Assembly: GCA_013400115.1 (NCBI GenBank)
Contig: VXBP01007102.1
Coordinates: 462-64,461 of the forward strand
Direction of reading: 5' to 3'
Length of the DNA stretch: 64,000 nucleotides
From: Rhinopomastus cyanomelas
Lineage: Eukaryota; Chordata; Aves; Bucerotiformes; Rhinopomastidae
Below, piece after piece: positions 48,701-60,700 of the stretch; the first letter of the stretch is position 1, and every line of letters starts with the position of its first letter. Made by a program: the position numbers and the translations under genes. Below the pieces are notes generated by a model. It worked only from the letters and a program-made list of their open reading frames with translations, was not told the origin of the DNA and made no database searches.

Positions 48701-51700
48701 GTGTTTGAAGAAGCCCTTTTTGTTGCCCTTGACCTCTCTTGCAAGGTTTAATTCCAAGGAGGCCTTGGCTTTCCTAGTTGCATCCCTACATCCTCTCACC
48801 AGACCCTTATAATCACCCCAAGTGGCCATCCCCTCCATCCATGACCTATGGACTTTCCTCTTCAGTTTGCTCAGCAGCTCCCTGTTTAACCACACAGCTC
48901 TTCTGGCTCCCTTCCTTGACTTCTTTCCTGTTGGAATGCTCTTTTCTGGTGCTTAAAAAACAGCAGTCTTTGAATGTTAACCAGCTATCCTGAGCTCCTT
49001 TACCTGCCAGTACCCTGTCCCACATGATTTCCCCTAGCAATTGCTTGAAAAGGCCAAAGTTGGCCCTCCTGAAGGCCAGGGTTGTGATTCTGCTAGCTAT
49101 TCTGTTCCTGACACACGAGACCCTGATCTCCACCATCTCATGGTCACTGTACCCAAGGCTGCCCTCAACCTTCACTCCTTCAACCAGACCCTCCTTGGAA
49201 AGAAGCTAGAATGTAGTTGTGTAAAAGCAAATAAAAGACTCTATTCACCTCTCAGAGATAATTCTGGCCAAAGCTATCACAAAAGAAATATTGACTTTTC
49301 CACTTCCCTAGATACAACTGTAAATCTGATTCACAGTACTAGGGAATATGACAACTTAGAGTAGACACTTCTGAAAGCATATGATGCATCTACAACCGGA
49401 AACAATAATGGAGAGAATAACCTAATGTATGTAAATGTGATTTAAAAGAATTATCCAGACCCAAAAAACCCCCATGGAACACATTTGCAAAGGCCATAGC
49501 ATAAAGCAAGACATCGAAGCAAGTTGTTAGGGCTGTTGCCACGGAGTGGCTTGGGAGCTGTAGGGCAAATCCATATTAGCAATTCAAATCAGAGCTTTCC
49601 TAACTGATGGCACAGGGCTTGAACACAGCAGAACACAAAACTGGGCCTGCTTCAAAGAGTGCAGGAACACTGTGTCGATACACGAGGGTGCAAAAGCAGG
49701 ACAAAAAAGTCCTTTGTACCAATTATAAATGAAGGTGGAGATCAAGAAAGTGCAAATGCATGATTCTGTCACAACAGGTATCCCTGCTGTTACACCAAGA
49801 AATGTTGGAATGTGCCCTGCAGTTACACAGGTAGAATAGCTTGATAGGTGATCAGCCAGAGTACAGGGAGCTCCTGAAAGACATATCGAGTACAATTAAA
49901 ACAGCTAGGCTAATAGAAGAACCTTCAGGAATGGTTCTGGTTGGGTAATTTTCTGCTGGGAAAGGAAAAGCTGTAAAGAGTGGAGTACTGACTCTTCAAG
50001 AGCTGACTAGTCAATGCTGAACTGGGTAGAGCCAGAAAGAGACTCCGAAAGGCTGGCTCAGGCACTCTCCCCACAATAGTTTATCAAAACTGCACTGTGC
50101 ATCTCCTAATCAAGACTTTCAGACATCTAGGACGCGTCAAGATCGAGGGGCAGTCATCAGGACACATTCCTGAATCTGTGCCCACTGAGGGACATGGGGT
50201 GATGGAGGCTTTGGGCCATTTCTGCTATCATGGGCTGTGGAGGAATATCACTGCAGGAGGAAAGAAGATCTATCCTATAGGAAAGAACACCCTTTGGGCT
50301 AGCTAGTGTACCTCAATAAGGGCACAGTAAGGTAAAAATCACTCGCCATGGACTCCACGAAAACTTCAGACATGAAGCATCAGACATGACAGCATCATAA
50401 AGCAGTGCTGAGGAGAGATGCAGAAGACCACTGTTCCTTCCCCACAGTGTTCTCTATACAGGAAAGATCAAGCCTTTCAAAATCTTCAGAGCATCCTTGC
50501 TAGTTTTCCACCAGGACTGGTTTCTGCTGGCTGAAACCAGTAGAAGGGCAAAAACTCTTTCTGATGACACACCTCAACAAAGCCAGGCAAGGAGAGGGGT
50601 CAGGCATCCAGCTGGGACTCTGTCACATTCCCCTTATAGCTCAGCAACATGACTCACCCTCTGAGACTACAACACTGAGGACAACACACCAAGAGGTTAA
50701 AATGTCATCTCTCATGCACAGCAGCAGCAGCAAAATGAACTCATAAATTGCTTTTGTGTAGCCCTGTCCCTGAGATATTACAGGTTACTTATCTCAGCAG
50801 CTTCTAAGAAGTTCCTAACCAGCTTAACTATCATCCTTTCCAGTGTGGGATGGTAGCTCAGTGTACTCTGCTAGGTCCCTTCTCCAGGGTCACGGTTCAG
50901 AGGTAAAGTCCACTGTTTTCCTTGAGACAATCCTCCTTAGTGCAACTCTTTCTCCCCATGATATCCTAACTTGTAGGAGCTCTGCTTCTGTGAATCATCA
51001 AACTCAGATCATCCCAGTAACACCCAGTGACTGTGGTTAATTATGAGCATGATTTTTAGGGGAATTAAATTCAAACATTGAGAGATTTCTTGAGCTATTA
51101 GAATCTTATTTTACTTACATCCTGGCCTGGAGGCCCTTGTGGTCCAGGGATACCAGGTACACCTCGAGGACCCTGACAGGGAGAGAACAAACTCAGTAAT
51201 GTTAACAGCACTTATGAGGTACTTCTTATCTGCAAAGAGTAAGTCCTCAACACAACAGTTATGGGGGAAAACTGACTAATTAGCAGTTAAACAGCTATGA
51301 GAGAGAGTTCAAGATAAAACATCTCAAATTGCACCATCAGCATCAGTCTTTTCTGTGCAATTGTGCATCACAACAGACAAGTGCCACATATCCTGATTGG
51401 AAATGTAATAAAGACTCTTTACAGGAGGCAAGTTTATGAACAGGGAGAAAATATGACTGAGCACAGGGCTGTGCAAGAGAAAAGAAGGTCCAGCTCCACA
51501 GTGCCAAGCTAATGCACTGGCTAGGACTGGCTGTTGTGCTGGAAATTCATACTGGTGTATAGTGACACCACGGTACGGTTGTTTTACACCAATGGATTGC
51601 ATCCTTGTATAACTGTACACTGCAGAATGTTTGGTGCATATTGAAACGCAGGGCTTTCTGCAAGATTTCAGTAAGACAAACACTTTAAAATGGTGTTTTA

Positions 51701-54700
51701 CACCCCTGAGCCCTCGGCTATAAGGCTTAACAGTGTGAGATGTGTGCCTTGACATAAGGATTTCAGTTGAACCAAGGGTTAAATGAGCTACTCAATTCTT
51801 TCTTTTGTAGGACTTTTGACAGGTAAGGGGAAGTCTCTCTCACAACTCAGTATAGCAGGTGATCGCTGGTAATGCACAAGAGTCCCCTTTAGAATGTCAG
51901 ACACCATTTGATCCAACCAAACTTGGGAAGAAAAAGCTACTTAAACAAGCAGCAACTACTGCGGTTGCCCCCTCCCCATAAAACCTATGGGTAGTTAGAA
52001 AGACATACTGTACCAATGACCCTTTGTCTCCTGGGGGTCCCGCAGGGCCCTGCAAACAGAAAAGAAACAGGATCAAAACACTGAAAACGAACACCTCCCT
52101 GGGTGATCAGAATGGGTCCTGGAGAACCAAGATAAGAAATAATTGGAGAAGAAGGGGGAGAAAAAGGAGCAAGTCTGACAGGCTGCTCACACAGATAAAT
52201 ATCCTCACAGGAAGACGTTTGGAGAAATGATCTAAGGTAGAGGAAGGAAGAAATTGAGGTGGAACATACTGAAATAAGTGTGAGGAAAAAGTACCACAGG
52301 GCTCAGCCACATGCCAACATGTTGCTTGTCTGACTGAGCCCTGCACTTCACCACAGCCACAGCATCACAGAATATCAAGTTGGAAGGGACCCATATGGAC
52401 CATTGAGACCAACGCACTGCTCCTTGCAGGGCTACCAAAAAGCAGTGCGTCCAGGTGCTTAGGCCACGATGAATTCCCTACGTGTTCTGTTCCAGTGACC
52501 AAACAGCCTCTCAGAGAAGAACCTTTTCCTAATGTCCAGTCTCCACTTCCCCCGACATAGCTTCATTCCATGTCCTTGTGCACTACTGCTGGCAGTACAC
52601 CTCAGAAAGCAAACTCTGTCAGCCTGTCTACACGGCAATGTGACCTGGCATTTCAAGGACATTTCCTGTACTGATTGGGAAACACACCTGGATAACCAGA
52701 GCATGAAAACACCGTGACTGGTACACTACCACGGCACACACATGCTTGCAAACCACTCTCTAGCAGTGCTTATCTGGAGGACTGTGAGCAGGGCTACAGT
52801 CAAATCCCCCTCATCTCTTGGAGATGAGAAATACTGGAATGATGGAACCCAGTGACCTGAACATCCAAACTTCCCAGAGCAGATTCTCAGATACACCTCA
52901 TGGCCTACAGAAAAGCAGGAGAAGGCAGAGCTGGATGACGTCCAAATAAATATTTCTGAGACATTATGGGGACAACAGCTACTTGGCTGAGCAGCAATTT
53001 AAAGTATCAGAGTGCTGACTGTATCCCTGATGTTGGCACGTATGTCACGCAGATCCCTTCTAACAGGGCAACAGAGAGGTGACACAGTAACAGAGAGTTG
53101 GTGGCTCAGCACACATTTGGACTCACATCCTCAGCCAGTGTGTCAGGATGGTGCCAAAAAGTCGGGATAACTCCTGTAACACCTTCCTGCCTTTCTCTTT
53201 CAGCTAAAACCGAACACATGAAGAGCCTTCACAACATCCATCTAGGCATCTGAGCCACAAACTTGTGGCCAAGAGCCTCCGGACTAGTCTCTGGTTTGCA
53301 CCTTCAGAGGGTAAAATGTCCCACAGGCTCCTGGCACAGCTGAGCACAGGAAAAACATTCCCCAGACAGTGGTGGGTAAGTTTTCACCTTCATACAGGTT
53401 GGAGCAGGATTTAGTACTCACAGGGGGTCCAGTCAGCCCGAGTCCTGGCATTCCTCTGTCTCCTGGCTGTCCGGGGAGACCAGGAGCTCCCCTCTCACCC
53501 TGAAACAAAGGAAGGAGTTGACAGTTTTGCAGACAAGTGCCAAAATGCAATCAGGTTTTACAGCAGAACACAACATTGACACATCTAAACCTAATAGATT
53601 GGTATCAGGTTGTCACAGCACCAGGATATGGCACCGTTACCATCACATTGTGCCAGCAACACTGTCCCCTGCCTTCACATGAGCCTCAGCCCACCTCTGT
53701 GAGCATGCAGTGTCAGCATCCACCACAACCCCTAACTGAGCTGGAACACAAGTCCTACCAAAGCTTTAATTGTAGTGTACAGCACTCCAATCTGCAGCAG
53801 TTGCAATCATAGAATCATAGAATCATTAGGGATTGGAAGGGACTTTGAAAGATCTTCCAGTCCAATCCCCCCGCAAAAGCAGGATCACCTAGACCAAGTC
53901 ATACAGGAACACATCCAGGAGGGCCTTGAACATCTCCAGTGAAGGAGACTCCACAACCCCCCTGGGCAACCTGTTCCAGTGCTCCGTCACCTTCACCATG
54001 AAGAAGTTCCTTCTCAGGTTGATGTGGAACCTTCTATGTTCCAGCTTACAACCATTGCCCCTCGTCCTATCACTACATGACGCTGAGAACAGCCCAGCTC
54101 CATCCTCCCTCAAATATTTGTGGACATTAATGGGGTCACCCCTCAGTCTCCTCTTTTCCAAGCTCAAGAGACCCAGCTCCCTCAGCCTCTCCTCATAAGG
54201 GAGAGTCACTGGCAAGGTCCAGGGCACTCTGCTTGTCTTGGGGGAACACTAAGCACCACAACACACTTTTCCTTCCCGGTGTTGCTATGGCTAATGGCCA
54301 ATCTGCAAACACTGCTCACCACAGATTATTTATCCAGGAAGCACAGAGCTCACAAAGCTCACTTACATCTTGATATTCTCCCGTCCCTCATCAACATAGC
54401 TCTACCCACAGAAAGAAATGTTTTACAGAACATAATTCAACAGCTCTATCACTCTCTCTACAGGACTATACTACAGAAGAAAAGACCTGTCTTCTAGAAA
54501 ACCAGGTTTTCCACTGTAAAACCTTGCAGAGCAAAAACAGCTATGTGACACAGTTTGAGGGGCACCACAGACAGAAGGTTAAGAAAGACCTCAGCTGCAA
54601 CACTGAAATCTAACATTTGCTCTATTGCTAAAGGGAGAAATCAAATAGGATTTTTATGGATTGTATTGCAGTTGTGAGATTCTGTCTGACACTGGCAATG

Positions 54701-57700
54701 GACTTCTAACAAGGAACCAAAGGTACACTATTCATCATCACACCACTGCCAACACTATAGAGAAATTGCTGCCCACTGATTCTGCCCACCCAAAACTCAG
54801 GCTGCAATATCTCCCACTTTATACCCCCTTTTATTTCTTCTTAAGCTAATCTGATATTACAAAGAAACAACACTGCAAGGACAGTGAGAGAAAATGTGTT
54901 CTGATTAGTTCAAACGCTCCAGCAGATCCTTTATCTGTTATTATATTCAAGAACATAATTTCAGTACAAGAAGTTCAACAGTATTTTCCCACACACAATT
55001 AGGATTCTCAGCACCTTGTGTGGGTATTGAATAGAATATTTAATGAGATTTCTTTTAGTGCTTTTTTTCCCCTGACTTTAATATTAATTCTCCCTTTTAT
55101 TGTGCATGTTCTGAACTTCAGAAGATATATACAACAGACTACAATGCATTTAGACATAATGAAGCAAAACTAAAAGAAAACATTTCATAGCAATTGGGTT
55201 ATTTCAAAAAAATATGGGACCTAGCCTCAAACTGCAGTATTCCTTCTTATGCAGTTTTCAGAATCTTAAAAAACTTGTTCTGCTGCCAGTCCTGACCTGG
55301 ACACCATCATTTCAGAGAGGGCGATTTCTGACACGTCTGATTGAAGAGCCAAACACAATTCAGATGCTTCCAAAAGGTTTTTGCTGGTTTTCCTCTATTT
55401 GAACTTACAAGGGAGTAAATATTACTTACATCTGAAGAAATTAGTGTCATTAATCTCATTGACCAACTATTCTTTGCCTCAACCACGATACAGGATAACA
55501 ATCTGGGACTACCTTACCCATTGGAATACAATTCACATCCTCCTTTAGGAAGGGTGAAAGAAATTAGTGCTTCAGAGGAGTGCTCCTTGACCTGGTCTAG
55601 TGGTCTCAAGAGTAGACACCCTTTAGCTGTGCTTGAGCTATGCAATGTCTCTCTGGCTGCACGGAATGAAGGCTTCTGAGACAGGTGCACTTAGCCCTTG
55701 GTCTGTGTTGAATTCACATAACGCTGGAAGAAATTCTAAACATGGGAGAAATTTTAAATTGGAAAGCTAACTCATCTCTTTGTATTTACATCTACATCTA
55801 TTTACACTAGAAATATTTATTATTGGGATAGTAAAAAAAGGAACTTCCTGAAAGGCTGGAAGTGCATTTCTGAAAGACAGGTTCCCCAACTCTTTCTATT
55901 TTAAGTGAAAAACACCATGTTTTTGCCATAACTTCAGTTCCAGTGACTGAGAGAAGCAATCAAGTCCATGCTCACCTTCTGTCCAAAAGGTCCTGGCAAG
56001 CCTGGTGGACCTCTTTCCCCCTAAAGTGACAGAGCAAAAACCAGAAAACAATGACCATGCAGTCAAACAGGAGCCTGGACTCTGAGACAGCCAGGGCAGC
56101 ACCACGGCTACCCCCTTGCCTCAACCTGGCAATGTTTTACTGGTAACATGTGAACAATCAAATAATCTGATAACTTGTCTAGAATTAAATGCTCTTTGGG
56201 GAACTTCCATCAAGTTAATAATTTCTTTACTGGTCACAGGACAAGGGTTACTCCTTGGGGAAGTCTCCTGTGTCCACAGCCACCATGGGACAGTGAAGGG
56301 TGCTTAACGTCAGTTAACAGCTGCAGTTCTCTCTGCCTTTTTGGATGCAGCACTATTTTGCACAGCCAGGCTGTCTTGTCTTCAGGTCGAGGCCAGCCTG
56401 TGAGCACTTGCGACAGTGCAGCCTAACACTAGCCCAAGTCCACCATTTTGTTGGAGCCCAGCTCATGTCTCTCGTGTTGAAGCATTCAGATGCAAGGCTC
56501 GCCAGCAGTACTTACCCGTTCTCCATCTTTACCCTTACCAGGCAAACCTGGCTCTCCAGCAGGCCCTGGACCCCCAGCTGGCCCAGGTAAACCCATTTTT
56601 CCTTCTTCTCCAGGATCACCCTACGGAAGACAATCCAGAAAAACTCTTAGTAGCACACTAAAAACCATCCCTGTCTCAAATCTCTCATTGGAACTGAAAG
56701 AGAGGTGCTTTTATTCAGCCGCCTTATGTGAATTTCTCTCAGTACCATAGGAAGCCTTTTATGGGAAGATTTTTGCTTCAGTAATCTCAAGATGTTTGCA
56801 ATTTTCCTTAAGGAAAGTAAAAGACTACTTTAAAAGGCTTTGGGAGCCAGCTACATGAGAGAGACCTTTGTTCTCACATGATCTTGAAAGGACTGGGATC
56901 ATCCCCTTTTAAAGCCCATACACACACATATATGGGGCCATGGTTCTGATCAATCATTTCTGCTCCAGGAAACAAAGATCAGGACTCCAGCATGCTGGGC
57001 TACATGGACCATGTGAGCAAACCACAAACCCCTGACCCCCAGAAGTTCCCTGCCTAGCTCAGAGAAGGGACATAACTGTTAGGCAGGGCAGGCCAAAGGT
57101 ACAGGAGGCTGCACCGCACGAGCGGTCCAGTTAAAGCAGGGAAGCAGAAATCCCAGTTTCCTAACCACAAAAGCCAGTTTTTCTTCTAGCTTTGAGCTCA
57201 CAGTGATCAACAGAGGTACCAAACCCCACTCTTTTCAGGTGATGAGGACAGCGAAAGATCCTCACTGTAAAGCGTGTGGCAGTGACTTCAGTGTATCCAG
57301 CTGTACCTCTGGGGTTTTATTAGGTCCATTATAAAGCTGCAGCAGGGTGAGAACTTTACAGCATGTGTAACTGAGGAAGTCAGCCAAGTTGATCTAGTGA
57401 GCCCAAGTGTCTTAACTGTCCACAAACCTATGAAATAATGTCCCAGTTCAGACTGCTGCTGTCCCTGGATCTTCAAGAAGCCCAAGACAAAAAGAAACAA
57501 ACCCATGAAAGAACAAATTCACCTTTTCTCCTTTTTCTCCCTCTTTTCCTGGTAGTCCAGGGTGTCCAGGAACACCCTAGAATGAGAAAAGAACTTTAAA
57601 GCTTAACATTTTCTCTTTAGGCAGTACTGGATGCTGAAGCAAACGGACAGACCTGTGGATTCAGTACAATCTACCTCAGGGATTAGTATCAGTTCTAATT

Positions 57701-60700
57701 TCCCAGTACAGACAACCTGTAACCCAGAGAACACTACACAAGAGCTGTGCACCAAGTGCTTAAAGGAGGGGGGGTTTGTCAATATAACAGAAAAGCTGAA
57801 TAGCAGAGGCAGAAACTGAGCTAATCCCGGATTTGTGCATTCTCCTTCCACCAATAACTACTCTTCCTGTGAAATCCTCAGCAATTCCTAATCCATTACC
57901 AGCAAATCCCCAATCACCACCTCCCTATCAGAGAAGCCAAAAGTCTCACAACATTAATTTTGTATGGCTACTGCTTTCCAAAAGCTGCACATTGGAAAAC
58001 ACAGCCGTGTTCATTTTACCTTCTATTTCAGTTTTTAATCCTGTTCATGTCTTGCCAGATCTCAAAGGATTCCTTGTCAAAATCTAGGTGATTTAGAGCT
58101 ACAAATTAAATACTGTAGCTTCCTAACTCACCAGAACACATTATGGAGCAGTACTCCACTTTAAGGTGTGAAATGATGTCTTGACACTGGTAAGACTGGA
58201 CTGACCTCCTCACAGGATGGATCCCATAATTATTTTCCTTTCTGCACATAAAAATTATTTCTGACTATATTAGGTTTCATAGGCAATTTGTTGGCATGGA
58301 AATTTGATTAAAGCAACATGAAATTGGAAAAGGTCTTATTTTCAGGTACTTTTCAGTTTGAAATGAAATGACTACATTAACAGATTAAATTGAATGCGTC
58401 CTAGCAATTAGCAGTAAGACAATTCAAGATTCCTTGGACTGCCCAGGTATAAACTCTGCCTTAAAGAGCCCTCCCTGCCTAACCACTGTGCCTGGATACA
58501 TTGCAACGCGAGGTCTAGCTGTTGCTTTCCATTCACTCCAATGTAGATCCAGAGAAACTCCAGGGCTGGAAGGAAGATGACATTTTTGGAGCAAGGAGCT
58601 ATCATCCTAAGTTTCTTTGGAAACGTGAAAAGTGCTCTCATGCACAACTGACCGGTGAAGAACAGCGACCGAGTTAGGCAGGACACCACACTGATTGGAA
58701 GGTTCTGACTGCAGGATCAGATAGTCACATGGCTTCAGAATGAAAATGGGAGTTTATGGTACAATTTTTATAACAAGAGGTCATGTTTTCAAAGGGAAAA
58801 ACAAACCAAAATGAGTAAGAGGAAAAAAATCAGACAGACAATAAACACTGATATTTTTCTGTTATACAGCTGGCGGCAGAAATCGATTTAGACAATTTGG
58901 TGAGCGGTGAAGAAGCTCCATGCCTCCCTCTTGCTACAACTGAATATGAGAACATGTTTCATGGTTACACCTTCCCAGGTGCCTCCAGACCTTTCATTTT
59001 AGCCATGAAAACAGCATCATGAAAGCCTTTAGAACGTGATAATAAACCCCACAGAAGGGACAACCAACGGTCCAGCCAACATGGTGATGTTAGATCGTAG
59101 GCTGGACTTGATGATCTCAGAGGTATTTTCCAGCCTCAATAATTCTGTGATTAAAAAAAGAAATGAGGGCACAGATGGGAAAGCAAATACACTGGTGCAT
59201 ACATACCACATTTCCTGGCAAGCCTCGTGGACCTGGGGGCCCTGCTGGTCCAGTCACACCCTGTTTTAAGAAAACGAACCGTGTGTGCATATGCAGTTCG
59301 CAGCTTGTTCCACCATAGGAACAAGATGTTCCGAGCGAAATCAGAGCTGGTGTCAGACAAGGTGTTGTACAAACACACAGCAAAAATAGCACTTTTCTGA
59401 AAAGCTTTGTAGTGTAAAGAAGCATGAAACAATACAAAATGGATGAAAGAGGCTCTTTGGGAGCTTAAAATTATCTTGCAACAAAATACCTCCTGAATCT
59501 AGTTGAGATACAAGAAGAAAGGACTGGGCCTGCAACATTAAAAGAGCAAAGGAACATGTGTTGATACCTCCATAAAATAAAAACCTAGGTCGACAAAATA
59601 TGCTCTGTTGAGAATTCTGCCTTTCTCTGCCTTGGAGAACAAAACCTCAAAACCCTCACTTTCATTAAATAGACGAACAACACAAACCGTTCCGTGCTAT
59701 CGTTCTGAACTGCAGGTCTTTTCTGTCTACAAGTGAAAGCATTTTAGGATGGGAAACCTCATGTGCCCCCAGAAATGCATGGGGTACGTGAGAGGACACG
59801 TATCTGAGGACTTATGTCCCCATAGAAATGTCTGTTTGGAGCGATAAAGCTGTATTTAGACATTTTTCTCTCTGCTTGGCTGTATCAGGTTGAGGTTTGT
59901 ATGATTCTGTGATTCCAAGTCGCTATTCCTGTAGTTGTTAATCACCTTGAACTGGCCAGGGTTCATCTGCCAGTACAGCTTTGTAAGGAAAAGGGTTTAT
60001 ATTAGTACATCTAATTAATTTAGGGCTAAACCAGACAGACTGTCTAAAAACATTTGCATCAGCAGACTGAAACAATCTGACCTGGAGCACAGTGCAATCC
60101 CTTCTACTGGGAGGGCTGAGCAGTTAGTCTGTTGCAGAAGGACTCTGCAAACATCTGGGAGATGATGAAAATCAGTTCTTTATATGAAAATCAAGGACAG
60201 CTCTTTGCAAAATTAATGTCTATCTGTTGCCTTTGGCTCACAACAAGAGAACTAAAGGTTTGTCATTTCTCTGTTATTCACAATCACTCGTCTACAAGAC
60301 AGAGCACTGGGAACAGGCTTTCTGAGGGGTTGTGGAGTCTCCTTCACTGGAGATGTTCAAAACCCGCCTGGATGTGTTCCTGTGTGACTTGGTCTAGGTG
60401 ATCCTGCTGTGGCAGTGGGATTGGACTAGATGGTCTTTCGAGGTCCCCTCCAATCCCTAATGTTCTGTGATACAAGCCAACAGAAATACTTGTAGCAGTG
60501 GCTGCCCGTGAAAGGATGGGAAAATCATAAGTGCTGTTTAAACCTGCATTTCTGTATCATTAACATCCTCCAGGCCACAAAGTTAGTGGAAGGAGGACTT
60601 CTCTTTGCCTTTTTTTTTTCCTTTTTCTCCATAAAATGATTTCACCAAGAGTGAAAGAGTAGAGGACAGGCAGTTCAGAGTTTAGGGTCAAAGCACTGCT

